Source: Psychrobacillus insolitus
GTDB taxonomy: Bacteria > Bacillota > Bacilli > Bacillales_A > Planococcaceae
NCBI RefSeq assembly: GCF_003254155.1
Contig: NZ_QKZI01000006.1
Span: forward strand, 62,001 to 126,000
Direction: 5' to 3'
DNA length: 64,000 nt
Under the pieces are notes generated by a model. That model did no database searches. It was not told the DNA's origin and saw nothing but the letters and a program-made list of their open reading frames with translations. This document shows, one piece after another, positions 52,672-61,961 of the stretch. Each line of letters begins with the position of its first letter. The first letter of the stretch is position 1. A program made the translations under genes and the position numbers.

Positions 52672-53670
52672 CTAAACTTGATCAATAGCTAAAGGTTCTG
52701 GTCCTGGTTTGCCGAAGTAATAACCCTGAAAAAGCTGGTACCCCACTTCTTTTAACCATTCAAAATCTTCTCTTTCTTCCACTCCCTCTGCCAAAGGAAT
52801 AGAATCTATCTCAAATGCTTTTTCCAAAAACTTTCTAGCAATCTTTTGTTTAGAGTCATCTTGTGCAACACCTTGTACATACTGCATATCTAATTTCATA
52901 TATTTAGGTTTTAAATCAGCTAACATTTCAATTGTGCTATAACCTTCTCCTACATCATCCAAAGCATATTGAAATCCTTTTTCCTTATAATAAGTTAAAA
53001 TTCTTTTCAAATGATCCAAATCCTCAACTTTCTCCGTTTCTACTACTTCAAAAACGAGTTGAGTAGGATCTAAATCTAGTTCATTTGCTAAGGCCGTTGT
53101 TGATTGCAGACAAAATTCTGGAGAATAAATAGATGTTGGAATGAAATTAATAAATGCTTTCTTATCTTTTATAGCTGCAGCATATCTTACTGCTGTCATT
53201 CTACATACACGATCTAAGGCATATAACCTTCCCCTGCTTCTTGCAGCCGAGAAGATCTCATTCGGATAGATGATAGAACCATCTTCATTTTGAAATCTAG
53301 ATAAAATTTCATAAGCAAAAACATCTTCTTGTGTATCGACGATTGGCTGATAATAGCAAATTAACAACTCTTTTTTGATTACTTCATCAATCCACTGCAC
53401 ATCTAAAATATTATCTAATTCATCCAATGGTTTCCAATCTTCATTTGCGATTTTAAAAAAAACTTCTAATGGGTTCATATGGTCTTTACAAAAATCTGCA
53501 AAATCTCTCACTTCAGATTCCATCAAAATAAATTTATTCCCTTTTTGCTCGATTTTCAATTCTTTTCTGTTTAAATGTGCTGCCACATCTTGTAACATAG
53601 AAAGATTAAATTCACCTTCTACTTTAATTTCAAATTTCAATTCTCCCACAGTACAATTATTACAATCCAT
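52672..53670 (-). CDS. EAL-domain c-di-GMP phosphodiesterase
   Basis: 332 residues. A uncharacterised N-terminal module (1-95) precedes an EAL domain (about 100-328). EAL reads as YEILSRF, with the other catalytic residues visible: FINF (Asn), EVVETE, LDDVGEGYS (Asp-Asp), KLDMQYV (Lys), LAEGVE (Glu) and FQGYYFGKP (Gln). It should hydrolyse c-di-GMP to pGpG. No membrane segment or GGDEF partner domain. Two other c-di-GMP-related products lie within 3 kb (GGDEF at 55711). Confidence 0.87.
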   Translation of the reverse strand: MDCNNCTVGELKFEIKVEGEFNLSMLQDVAAHLNRKELKIEQKGNKFILMESEVRDFADFCKDHMNPLEVFFKIANEDWKPLDELDNILDVQWIDEVIKKELLICYYQPIVDTQEDVFAYEILSRFQNEDGSIIYPNEIFSAARSRGRLYALDRVCRMTAVRYAAAIKDKKAFINFIPTSIYSPEFCLQSTTALANELDLDPTQLVFEVVETEKVEDLDHLKRILTYYKEKGFQYALDDVGEGYSTIEMLADLKPKYMKLDMQYVQGVAQDDSKQKIARKFLEKAFEIDSIPLAEGVEEREDFEWLKEVGYQLFQGYYFGKPGPEPLAIDQV

Positions 53671-53931
53671 TTAATTCCCCACCTTTTATAACTCACTTTT
53701 GCATCATGAGAATATTTACAGTTATGTTTATTATAATAAAAGCTTTCTTTTTTTCATAATTCTTTACCTTATTCAACGAAAAATATTTCATAATTCCATC
53801 ATTTTTGTTAAAATAAAAAGGAACGAAAATATACAGATGTACCTATGTTTACGCATTGTAACAAGGTTTATTGGATAAAATATGGTATACTAACATTAAC
53901 AAAAATTACAAATGAAAAGGAGAAATGACAC

Positions 53932-54270
53932 ATGTTTATCGTAACAAATCGTATTAAAACCAAACCAGGATTTGCTCAAAGAATGGCTCCTAATTTTGCA
54001 AAACCAGGCCCACTTCAAGAAATGGAAGGCTTTGTGAAAGTAGAAGTTACCATTACGCAAGGACTTACAGAACACGATGAGTTAAATGTTAATATGTACT
54101 GGGAAAACTTGGACAACTTCCAAACTTGGAAAGACAGTGATGTATTTAAACAATCTCATAAAAGACCAGAAGATGATTCAACTGCAGCTAAACAAGAATC
54201 TCCGATGTTAGGTAGCGAACTAGTCATTACTGAAGTTGTGGCAACTGTAGAAGCAATCTCTTCTAAATAA
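53932..54270 (+). CDS. IsdG/HmoA-type heme-degrading monooxygenase
   Basis: 112 residues, single ABM fold. The heme-ruffling catalytic triad of IsdG/IsdI is present at the same positions: Asn6 (VTNRIK), Trp66 (NFQTWKDSD) and His76 (FKQSHK). It splits heme to release iron. An extended -10 (TGGTATACT, 53883-53891) precedes it; I could not identify a certain Fur box. Shine-Dalgarno AAAAGGAGAA. Ends at a terminator. Confidence 0.9.
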   Translation: MFIVTNRIKTKPGFAQRMAPNFAKPGPLQEMEGFVKVEVTITQGLTEHDELNVNMYWENLDNFQTWKDSDVFKQSHKRPEDDSTAAKQESPMLGSELVITEVVATVEAISSK

Positions 54271-54282
54271 ATTATATGTTAA

Positions 54283-54328
54283 CTCTCCTTCTTACTGTCG
54301 AAAGACACTTAGGAAGGAGTTTTTTTAT
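54283..54328 (+). terminator. Terminator of the heme monooxygenase gene
   Basis: Stem AACTCTCCTTCTTA / TTAGGAAGGAGTT followed by TTTTTTA. Confidence 0.82.
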
Positions 54329-54468
54329 TACCACAGTTTCTTTTCATACTGTCTTTTCTATGCTATGCTAGATGGTTATCTAAGGAAATTAATCTTTTAT
54401 AAAGAAAGGTTTTTCCAAAAATTACAAACATAATACGTAATCATATTCTATAGCTAGGAGATAACAAA

Positions 54469-55659
54469 ATGACTCAATCAAGACCAAAATTATGGACAAA
54501 GGATTTTATCGTTGTATCTTCTGTTAACTTTTTAATTACACTTGTATTTTATTTGTTATTAGTAACAATTGCTGTATATGCCGTAGATGAATTGCATGCT
54601 ACAACTAGTCAAGCAGGCTTAGTTACTGGAATTTTCATCATTGGAACTCTAGTTGGGCGTCTCATTATTGGACGTGTTATTGACTTAATCGGTCGCAAAA
54701 AAACTTTATTTATTGGTTTAGCCCTATTTATACTAGCAACCTCTTTATACTATGTAAATCTGGGACTTACGTTCCTGTTATTCAATCGATTTCTTCATGG
54801 GTTAACATTGGGAATAGCAAGTACAGCAGCCGGTACAATTGTTGCTCAAATTATTCCAATGACAAGAAAAGGAGAAGGAATTGGTTACTTTAGTATGAGT
54901 GCTACACTGGCAACTGCATTTGGACCATTCATTGGCATATATATGAACCAGCATACCAGTTTTTCAGTGATTTTTGGATTCTGCCTCATATTAGGTATTT
55001 TTAGTTTATGCACTACTTTTTTCCTATATGTACCCAAAACTGATAAACCAATAAAAACAGCAGAATCTAAAGGATTTAAGTTTTCTAGTTTTATAGAGCC
55101 AAAAGCGTTGCCTATTGCTATTATTACTTTTGTTATTGCCTTTTGCTACTCTAGTGTTCTTTCTTTTATTAATTTTTATGCCATTGAAATTGATCTAGTA
55201 GAAGCGGCTAGTTTCTTCTTTATCGTATACGCAATTGTCGTGTTATTGTCAAGACCATTTACTGGTCGTCTAGTGGATGTCAAAGGAGCAAACTACATTA
55301 TGTATCCTGGGTTTTTTATTCTTGGGGCTGGTATGATACTTCTAAGCATGGCAGGTACTAGCTTCGTATTTTTATTGGCAGGGGCATTGATCGGTCTTGG
55401 GTTTGGTAATATGCAATCTACTACACAAGCTGTAGCAGTGAAACTAACGCCTACTCATCGTATGGGGCTTGCAACTTCTACTTTCTTTATCTTCTTAGAT
55501 GCGGGATTTGGCTTCGGACCTTATATACTTGGTTCTATCATCCCTTTAACCGGCTACCGCACGTTATATGTCATCTTAGGCGCACTAGTTATTCTAACAA
55601 TCATTCCTTACTTTTTCCTTTATGGACGTAAAGAAAAAGCAATCTTACTTGCAGAATAA
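54469..55659 (+). CDS. MFS transporter (YwoG-like), second paralogue
   Basis: 396 residues, twelve helices. GRLIIGRVIDLIGRKKTLFIG (motif A) and RPFTGRLVDVKGANYIM in the second half; FLHGLTLGIASTAAGTIVAQI. Similar along its full length to 34198-35367 but without an adjacent MarR gene. Substrate unknown. Shine-Dalgarno TAGGAGATAA. Confidence 0.85.
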   Translation: MTQSRPKLWTKDFIVVSSVNFLITLVFYLLLVTIAVYAVDELHATTSQAGLVTGIFIIGTLVGRLIIGRVIDLIGRKKTLFIGLALFILATSLYYVNLGLTFLLFNRFLHGLTLGIASTAAGTIVAQIIPMTRKGEGIGYFSMSATLATAFGPFIGIYMNQHTSFSVIFGFCLILGIFSLCTTFFLYVPKTDKPIKTAESKGFKFSSFIEPKALPIAIITFVIAFCYSSVLSFINFYAIEIDLVEAASFFFIVYAIVVLLSRPFTGRLVDVKGANYIMYPGFFILGAGMILLSMAGTSFVFLLAGALIGLGFGNMQSTTQAVAVKLTPTHRMGLATSTFFIFLDAGFGFGPYILGSIIPLTGYRTLYVILGALVILTIIPYFFLYGRKEKAILLAE

Positions 55660-55666
55660 TAAGAAA

Positions 55667-55707
55667 CGCGATACTCTAGATTTAATTTTAGAGGATCGCT
55701 TATTTAA
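55667..55707. terminator. Terminator between convergent genes
   Basis: Stem GCGATACTCTAGA / TTTTAGAGGATCGC with one bulge, followed on the plus strand by TTATTTA. Confidence 0.65.
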
Positions 55708-55710
55708 TGT

Positions 55711-56697
55711 TCATTCTGTATATGATAAATACTTCGTATGTGTCACTCTATTTCTTCCATTTGCTTTAGACACATAAAGAGCTTTATCCGCTTTTGCTAA
55801 TATAGAAAGATCTGTGTCATTAGGATTACTAGTTGTTACGCCAATACTAACTGTTATCTCACCAATTTCCCAATCAGCTGTTTGAATAGCCATCCTTAAT
55901 CTTTCTGCTACTTTTATAGACTCTTCTTCGCCTTCAACAGGAATGATTACGACAAATTCTTCTCCGCCATATCGAGCAACAACATCTTCTTTTTGAAAAA
56001 ATTCTGTTAAAATTTGAGCTAATTTTATTAATACTTGATCTCCAATAGGATGTCCCCATGTATCATTTACTAATTTAAAATGATCTATATCCATGATTAA
56101 AAGCGAAAAAGGTATATTTGTCTGTTGATATGTCAAATAGAATCCTTTTAGCTTTTCCATGAAAAATCTTCTATTGTTTAATCCAGTAAGCCCATCTGTA
56201 GTAGAGAGTACTGCGAGCAACGTATTCAATTTGATTAACTCTTCTTGTTTTTGTTCTAGTTCAAGATGAAGTCGTTCCATCTTTGCAAGAGCGTCATTCT
56301 TTTCACGATATGCTTCCTCTATCTGCTGTTTAGCAAGACGTATTTCTTGTTCATAATCTATCCGTTTACCCAGATGCACAAACACACAATCAATAAATTC
56401 CACGCCATCTTCGTTGTAATATTTACCATTAAATAATACAGGAATATCTTTACCATTACTTCCTTTTATACTTATATACATTTCATCGACGTGGCCATTT
56501 AACTGTATAAAAGGATAAAAGTATGTATGGAAAATTAGTTTATTTGCAATCGACATAACGGATTCAATGTGATTCGATACTAAGTTACTACGTGTATAAT
56601 TACCCATATCAAGGAATGTTTGATTTACATCTATAATTAGTCCTTGGGTGGAAATTGAAACATACCCACAAGGTAAGGTATTCCATCTCTCTTCCAA
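55711..56697 (-). CDS. PAS-coiled-coil-GGDEF diguanylate cyclase
   Basis: 328 residues: PAS domain (1-110), coiled coil (115-160), GGDEF domain (165-325). The active site reads RYGGEEF (244-248 for GGEEF) and DIDHFKLVNDTWGHPIGD is intact, so it should make c-di-GMP. The inhibitory RxxD I-site is absent (QKED at that place). It starts 26 bases after the RsbQ-type hydrolase stop. In B. subtilis RsbQ signals to the PAS domain of the phosphatase RsbP, so here the same sensor appears wired to a cyclase. Confidence 0.9.
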   Translation of the reverse strand: MEERWNTLPCGYVSISTQGLIIDVNQTFLDMGNYTRSNLVSNHIESVMSIANKLIFHTYFYPFIQLNGHVDEMYISIKGSNGKDIPVLFNGKYYNEDGVEFIDCVFVHLGKRIDYEQEIRLAKQQIEEAYREKNDALAKMERLHLELEQKQEELIKLNTLLAVLSTTDGLTGLNNRRFFMEKLKGFYLTYQQTNIPFSLLIMDIDHFKLVNDTWGHPIGDQVLIKLAQILTEFFQKEDVVARYGGEEFVVIIPVEGEEESIKVAERLRMAIQTADWEIGEITVSIGVTTSNPNDTDLSILAKADKALYVSKANGRNRVTHTKYLSYTE

Positions 56698-56723
56698 CTT
56701 CCAACATCCTCTCTTAAAACTAT

Positions 56724-57527
56724 TTAAGATAAAATTAGAAATTCATTAATGCAACTAACCGTTTCTTTTGGGTGACTAATATGAGGATAATGCCCTTTCG
56801 CTTCTATTAATCGAAGCGTACTATTCTTCATATTGTGTTGTAAGTACTGTCCTACTTCTATAGGAACAATACTATCATCTGAACACTGTAATATTAACGT
56901 AGGAACCGTAGCTTTAACTAAGTCTGTCCGATGATCGGAGAAAAAAGTAGTTTCTGCAAATTGTCTAGTAATCAATGGATTACTAGAATTAAAACTTTTC
57001 TCTAACTCAATAGATAATTCTGGGACCTCCGGATTCTTCATAGCAAGAGGGGCCATAAAGCTTGCCCAACCAACAAAATTCATCTCCATCATTGCTAGTA
57101 AATCTTCAACATCGCTTTTTTCAAACCCACCATGGTAATTATCTCCTTCGTTTAAATAACGAGGAGAAGGCCCAACCATTATTAGTTTTTCAAAGTAATC
57201 TGGACGTTCAATTGTTGCTAACATGCCAATCATGGAACTAACAGAATGGCCAATAAATATAACCTCTTTAAGGTCAAGCGCTTCAATAACATCTAGTATA
57301 TCTTGTACATATCCATGAAGCGTACTATATTTTTCAAAATCGTATGCTGTTAAATCTGAATTACCTGACCCAACATAATCAAACAGTACTACTCGATAAT
57401 TTTCCTCAAAAAAAGGTACAATATATCTCCACATGCTCTGATCACACCCAAAGCCATGTGCAAAAACGATTGTTTTATCTCCTTTTCCCGTAACTTTCAC
57501 ATTATTTCGAACCAATACATCAGTCAT
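56724..57527 (-). CDS. rsbQ: RsbQ-like alpha/beta hydrolase
   Basis: 267 residues from ATG 57527 (GGAG 8 bases upstream), matching RsbQ length (269); the frame to 57566 adds an unlikely extension. Ser96 in GHSVS falls at the same number as RsbQ's nucleophile; Asp218 (QCSDDSIVP) and His246 (GHYPH) complete the triad. FAHGFGCDQSMW is the oxyanion block. In RsbQ-type modules the hydrolase acts on a small hydrophobic ligand and activates a PAS partner, here encoded just downstream. Confidence 0.88.
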   Translation of the reverse strand: MTDVLVRNNVKVTGKGDKTIVFAHGFGCDQSMWRYIVPFFEENYRVVLFDYVGSGNSDLTAYDFEKYSTLHGYVQDILDVIEALDLKEVIFIGHSVSSMIGMLATIERPDYFEKLIMVGPSPRYLNEGDNYHGGFEKSDVEDLLAMMEMNFVGWASFMAPLAMKNPEVPELSIELEKSFNSSNPLITRQFAETTFFSDHRTDLVKATVPTLILQCSDDSIVPIEVGQYLQHNMKNSTLRLIEAKGHYPHISHPKETVSCINEFLILS

Positions 57528-57618
57528 TATCAAAACTCCGTTCATAAAAAATAGCTTCCTCTTCATTCTGAAGGGAAGCCGTTAAAATATCAACTAAATA
57601 CTGAATTTTATGTTATTT

Positions 57619-58353
57619 TTATTTTAGTGTTCGTTTTAAAAATTCTTTTGTGCGCTCTTCTTTTGGATTATTGAAGATTTGCTCTGGAGCTCCTTCTTCA
57701 GCGATAACCCCTTTATCCATGAATACAACACGATCAGATACTTCTTTTGCAAACTCCATTTCATGTGTAACGATTAGCATAGTCAGTCCTGTACCAGCCA
57801 GTTCCTTCATTACTTTCAAAACCTCTCCTACCATTTCCGGGTCGAGAGCCGACGTTGGTTCATCAAACAACATAACATCTGGTTCCATTGAAAGTGCACG
57901 AGCAATTGCAACACGCTGTTTTTGACCACCTGATAATTGCTTTGGTTTTGCATTGACGTATTGATCCATGCCAACAACTTTTAAGTATTTTAATGCAGTT
58001 TTTTCTGCTTCTTCTTTTGAACGTTTCAACACTTTTACTTGACCTACAACACAATTATTTAACACGTTATGATTATTAAATAAGTTAAATTGCTGAAAAA
58101 CCATTCCTAATTTTTTTCGGTATGAGTGAATATCATGTCTATCATCTAAAATATTTTCCCCGCGATAGATTATTTTTCCTCCACTTGGTTTTTCTAAAAG
58201 ATTAATACAACGTAGAAGCGTTGATTTTCCAGATCCAGAAGAACCAATGACGCAGACAACTTCTCCTTTTTGAACGGAGAAATCAATATCTGTTAACACT
58301 TCATGATTACCGAAGGATTTACTAAGATGCTGTATTTCTATTACACTTTCCAT
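57619..58353 (-). CDS. Amino-acid ABC transporter ATP-binding protein (lysine system)
   Basis: 244 residues. Walker [10 protein letters not shown], signature [15 protein letters not shown], Walker [13 protein letters not shown], switch His in VTHEM. GlnQ/HisP-type polar amino-acid ATPase. The operon is headed by a lysine riboswitch, so the substrate is probably lysine or a related basic amino acid. Third gene, 21 bases after the permease. Confidence 0.92.
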   Translation of the reverse strand: MESVIEIQHLSKSFGNHEVLTDIDFSVQKGEVVCVIGSSGSGKSTLLRCINLLEKPSGGKIIYRGENILDDRHDIHSYRKKLGMVFQQFNLFNNHNVLNNCVVGQVKVLKRSKEEAEKTALKYLKVVGMDQYVNAKPKQLSGGQKQRVAIARALSMEPDVMLFDEPTSALDPEMVGEVLKVMKELAGTGLTMLIVTHEMEFAKEVSDRVVFMDKGVIAEEGAPEQIFNNPKEERTKEFLKRTLK

Positions 58354-58374
58354 ATGTACGCCTCCTTCGTTTAT

Positions 58375-59133
58375 TTATTGACGATTATTGTTGTTTTTAG
58401 GTAATGTAATTTGCGCTGGTTGACCAATCATACTGTAATTCTCTGGTCCATCTAATTTTCTTTCAAAATAACGTAGAATCAGAGTTACGGCATATGTCAT
58501 GATAAAATATAAAACACACGCAACAAAAAACGATTCAAAGTATCGAAAATTATTACCTGCAACTGATTTTGTTTGGAAATATAGCTCCGTAACTCCAATC
58601 ACATTCAGTACAGATGTGTCTTTAATATTAATGATAAATTGATTTCCCGTCGCTGGTAAAATATTACGTATTACTTGAGGTAATATAACATTCCACATGG
58701 TTTGGATATGATTCATCCCAATTGCTTGAGCTGCTTCAAATTGCCCTTTTTCAATTGAAATTACACCTCCGCGAACAATCTCAGCCATGTATGCTCCTGT
58801 ATTGATAGAAACGATGAAAATGGCTGCAGTGAGTAAGTCCATATTTACACCAAAAGCTAACGCGGAACCATAATATATAACCATTGCTTGCACAATCATT
58901 GGGGTTCCACGGAAAAACTCTATATACATAGAAAGTAAAATATTTACTACTTTCAGAATGATTCGTTTACCCTTTCTTTCAGGTAATGGAATCGTGCGTA
59001 TAACCCCTGCCAACAAACCAATAATTGCTCCTAGAATAGTACCAACTATGGAGATTAAGAGTGTCATTCCTGCCCCTCGAATGAACATCGGCCAGTTGTT
59101 AGAAATTATTGTTATTACCCACTCTAAATTCAT
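58375..59133 (-). CDS. Amino-acid ABC transporter permease (lysine system)
   Basis: 252 residues with about five membrane helices. The HisM/QM-type EAA loop is GQFEAAQAIGMNHIQTMWNVILPQ (about 147-170). Works with the ATPase and the lipoprotein encoded on either side. An intercistronic terminator-like hairpin (59152-59183) separates it from the binding-protein gene, which would lower membrane-component expression relative to the binding protein. Confidence 0.92.
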   Translation of the reverse strand: MNLEWVITIISNNWPMFIRGAGMTLLISIVGTILGAIIGLLAGVIRTIPLPERKGKRIILKVVNILLSMYIEFFRGTPMIVQAMVIYYGSALAFGVNMDLLTAAIFIVSINTGAYMAEIVRGGVISIEKGQFEAAQAIGMNHIQTMWNVILPQVIRNILPATGNQFIINIKDTSVLNVIGVTELYFQTKSVAGNNFRYFESFFVACVLYFIMTYAVTLILRYFERKLDGPENYSMIGQPAQITLPKNNNNRQ

Positions 59134-59151
59134 TATAATCCTCCTTTAAAC

Positions 59152-59183
59152 GTAAAAACCGACTGCAAAAAAAGCAGCCGGTT
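59152..59183 (-). terminator. Intercistronic terminator/attenuator in the lysine ABC operon
   Basis: Minus strand AACCGGCTGC / GCAGTCGGTT stem with a T7 loop, followed by TTTTTACG. It lies between the binding-protein stop and the permease start. Confidence 0.75.
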
Positions 59184-59193
59184 ACCGTAATCA

Positions 59194-60036
59194 TTATTCT
59201 GCAGCTGGTTGATTTTTAATAGCATTATCCATGATTTCTTGACGTTCTTCTTCAGAGATTTCTGCTAAGATTGCATTAATTTCTTCCGTTAATTTACTGT
59301 CTTTAGCAAGCCCTACTGCAACTGCTGTTTCTTCCTCATCAGCAACAAATCCATCCGTGAATTCTACCATTGCAAATTGGTCGTTAGCTGATGAAGCGCT
59401 TATTCCTTCAGGACGTTCTGAAACATAGCCATCAATCATTCCTGATTGAAGTGCTACTCGCATTGAAGTGAAGTTATCAGAAGCCGTTTGTTTATCTACG
59501 CCCTTGATTTGGTCTATAACACCATAATGTGACGTATTTAATTGGGCTGTAACTTTTGCTCCACTGAAGTCTTGAATAGAAGTGGCTCCTTCAAAAGGTC
59601 CACCTTTTTTAACTATCATGACAAAGTCAGAAGTATAGTAGTTTTCAGAGAAGTCTATTGTCTGTTTACGTTCTTCTGTTGGTGACATACCTGCCATAAT
59701 CGCATCAATCTTACCTGATGTTAAAGCTGGTACCAAACCATCCCATTCTGTTTTGACAATTACTAATTCTTTCCCTAAACCTTCAGCAACTTTTTTGGCA
59801 ATTTCTACATCATATCCGCCTGCATATTCTGCATTACCGTCAATTTTTACCCCGTTATTTGAGTCGTCCATTTGTGTCCAGTTAAAAGGTGCATATCCTG
59901 CTTCTAAACCTACTGTAAATGTATCTTTTTCTTCTGTTGATGAACTAGTATTTTCTGTATCATCTGTACCACATGCACCTAATAACAAAACAGTAGAAAT
60001 TAACATCGCAATGAATAATAGTGATTTATTTTTCAT
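59194..60036 (-). CDS. Amino-acid ABC transporter substrate-binding lipoprotein (lysine system)
   Basis: 280 residues. Signal peptide with lipobox LLGAC (Cys22), Ser/Thr/Glu linker, then a bacterial solute-binding family 3 fold: TVGLEAGYAPFNWTQMD, GYDVEIAKKVAEGLG, DAIMAGMSPTEERKQTIDFSENYY. The ligand pocket is of the polar amino-acid type. First gene after the lysine riboswitch. Shine-Dalgarno GGGAGAGA. Confidence 0.92.
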   Translation of the reverse strand: MKNKSLLFIAMLISTVLLLGACGTDDTENTSSSTEEKDTFTVGLEAGYAPFNWTQMDDSNNGVKIDGNAEYAGGYDVEIAKKVAEGLGKELVIVKTEWDGLVPALTSGKIDAIMAGMSPTEERKQTIDFSENYYTSDFVMIVKKGGPFEGATSIQDFSGAKVTAQLNTSHYGVIDQIKGVDKQTASDNFTSMRVALQSGMIDGYVSERPEGISASSANDQFAMVEFTDGFVADEEETAVAVGLAKDSKLTEEINAILAEISEEERQEIMDNAIKNQPAAE

Positions 60037-60091
60037 ATTTGTCTCTCTCCCTTAATATTAGTTTGTGTTTTTAAATAAAAAAAGGACAGTT

Positions 60092-60360
60092 TACACAAAA
60101 GAAACCTGAAACGAACTCAGGTTATACTATGTATAAGTTGCCCTAAATCCTCTACTTCTCTTAATGAGATAGCTCACCACTATAAACAAGGACGTTCATA
60201 GTGACAGTCCTGTAGTTCTTAACTACAGACCCAGCAAGTAATACGGAGAAATATTACTAACTTCGGCGACAGTTCCTTCTCCTTAGTATCAAAGCTTCTC
60301 AAACTCCTCTAAAGACTGTTAAATATCGCGCCTCTACCTCACTCAATAATAAGTGAGGTT
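60092..60360 (-). ncRNA. Lysine riboswitch (L-box) with terminator
   Basis: Reading the minus strand: GTGAGGTAGAGGCGCG (60353-60328 region), AGAGGAGTTTGAGAAG, AAGGAGAAGGAACTGTCGCCG, TGCTGGGTCTGTAG, ACTGTCACTATGAACG and GTGAGCTATCTCATT (to about 60161). These are the conserved L-box blocks. P1 is GAGGTAG pairing with CTATCTC. A Rho-independent terminator follows at 60123-60096 (AACCTGA / TCAGGTT then TCTTTT). Lysine binding stops the operon. It fills most of the gap 60037-60435. Confidence 0.95.
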
Positions 60361-60380
60361 ATATTCAATTATTAGTTCAT

Positions 60381-60409
60381 ATTCTACAATAATTGAGGTT
60401 CCCTGTCAA
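60381..60409 (-). promoter_or_regulatory. Sigma-A promoter of the lysine ABC operon
   Basis: Minus strand TTGACA (60409-60404), 17-base spacer, TAGAAT (60386-60381). Predicted start about 60374, just before the riboswitch. Confidence 0.85.
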
Positions 60410-60435
60410 CCAATTCACTGGAGTAATAGACGGAT

Positions 60436-61422
60436 TTAAGCTAGAAAATAATGCCAAATTCCGGCTTTTTTCACTTTAATTATACGCTTACTTTCCTCTA
60501 AGTAATCCAGGTAACCAACGATCTCCGACATAACCAAGGAAAACTCTTCTGTATACTTTGATTTGTAATAAGCTTTTGCTAAGTCATTTGCTTTTTCTAT
60601 TCCACCTTGTATAAAGCTAATCATTCTCTCCGCTTTATCATCCATCTTTTGGATCTTCGTCTCAATTAACGCCCGATGGTTATCGATCACATTTTGATGC
60701 CCTGGAAACAGTAGCTCCGCATCTATAGAGGCACACTTCCGTAAAGATTCCCGGTGTTGTATAACCGTTTTTAATCGATTGCCTTCAGAATCAGGTTCGA
60801 TAATTGCATTTGTTGAAGACTTACTCAACAATAGATCCCCTGAAAATAGCCATTTTCTTTTCTCGTCATAAAAACAAATGGAATCTGGGGAATGACCCGG
60901 TGTCTCCATAACGGTGTAATCAAAAACTTTATCTCCTTGTCTTAACGGAATAATATCTACTTGAATAGCAAGTGCCTTTGCATTTACTCGTGTATTTTCT
61001 AATTTAGCCAATCGAAATTGTGCTTCTTCTAAGCAGTTCATCTCTTCATACATTTTTTTAAAAAAGTTTTGACGCATCGTTAAAAATCCTTGGTCCATCT
61101 TTAAACGGGGAACTGCTTCAACGTGAGCATAAACAGGAATTTGTTTAATTGCTAGTATACGTTTTACCAGGCCAACATGATCTTCATGATGATGTGTCAA
61201 TAATATTCGATCTATGTCAGATACTGCGAAACCTTTCTTTTTCAATACATGTATAAATTCTTCCCAATACAAGTCTGTATCAATTCCAGCATCAATTAAG
61301 GTAAGTGAATCTCCATCATTTATTATGTAACAATTAATTGAACCAATGGAGCCATTTGTTGTCTTTAGTATAACTGGGTATACAGAATGGCCTAGGGATG
61401 AAATTGTTGGCATCACTTCCAT
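60436..61422 (-). CDS. MBL-fold metallohydrolase (glyoxalase II-like)
   Basis: 328 residues from ATG 61422. ILLTHHHEDHVGLVKRI is the HxHxDH metal site; ETPGHSPDSICFYDEKRKWLFSGDLLL and ELLFPGHQNVI supply the other ligands. A C-terminal helical winged domain (about 255-328) is typical of MBL proteins related to LACTB2/glyoxalase II. Substrate unknown. Lies between the ABC operon and rlmH. Confidence 0.85.
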   Translation of the reverse strand: MEVMPTISSLGHSVYPVILKTTNGSIGSINCYIINDGDSLTLIDAGIDTDLYWEEFIHVLKKKGFAVSDIDRILLTHHHEDHVGLVKRILAIKQIPVYAHVEAVPRLKMDQGFLTMRQNFFKKMYEEMNCLEEAQFRLAKLENTRVNAKALAIQVDIIPLRQGDKVFDYTVMETPGHSPDSICFYDEKRKWLFSGDLLLSKSSTNAIIEPDSEGNRLKTVIQHRESLRKCASIDAELLFPGHQNVIDNHRALIETKIQKMDDKAERMISFIQGGIEKANDLAKAYYKSKYTEEFSLVMSEIVGYLDYLEESKRIIKVKKAGIWHYFLA

Positions 61423-61481
61423 ATAGAAAACACTTCCCTCTTACTTATTGTAAACACGAAGATTTCTTCTAAAATGCATTT

Positions 61482-61961
61482 TCACTTATGATATGGTGCA
61501 TTATTAATAATTCTAAAAGCACGATAAATCTGCTCCACAAGCACTAACTTCATCAACTGATGTGGCAGCGTCATTTTACTGAACGATAACTTCTCATTTG
61601 AACGCTTCATAACATCATCATGCAAACCTAGCGATCCACCGATTACAAATGCAATCTTACTTTTACCATAAGTCATTAAACTCTCTAAATCATTAGCTAA
61701 CTCCTCCGAAGATTTCATCTTACCCTCAATTGCAAGTGCGATGACATACGTATCAGGAGCAATTTTTGCCAAAATACGTTCACCTTCTTTTTTCTTTACA
61801 ATTTCCATATCAGCTAAACTTAATTGTTCGGGCGCTTTTTCATCCGAGACTTCTACCAAATCCATTTTGGCATAAGCCCCCATTCTTTTTGTGTATTCTT
61901 CTATTCCCATTTTTAAATACTTTTCTTTTAGTTTCCCGACCGAAATTATTTGGATATTCAC
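61482..61961 (-). CDS. rlmH: 23S rRNA (pseudouridine1915-N3) methyltransferase RlmH
   Basis: 159 residues, SPOUT fold with C-terminal trefoil knot. [31 protein letters not shown] and [17 protein letters not shown] are diagnostic. It methylates pseudouridine 1915 in helix 69 of 23S rRNA. In Bacilli rlmH lies near the origin with htrC and walJ, as here. Preceded by a DnaA-box cluster. Confidence 0.95.
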   Translation of the reverse strand: MNIQIISVGKLKEKYLKMGIEEYTKRMGAYAKMDLVEVSDEKAPEQLSLADMEIVKKKEGERILAKIAPDTYVIALAIEGKMKSSEELANDLESLMTYGKSKIAFVIGGSLGLHDDVMKRSNEKLSFSKMTLPHQLMKLVLVEQIYRAFRIINNAPYHK

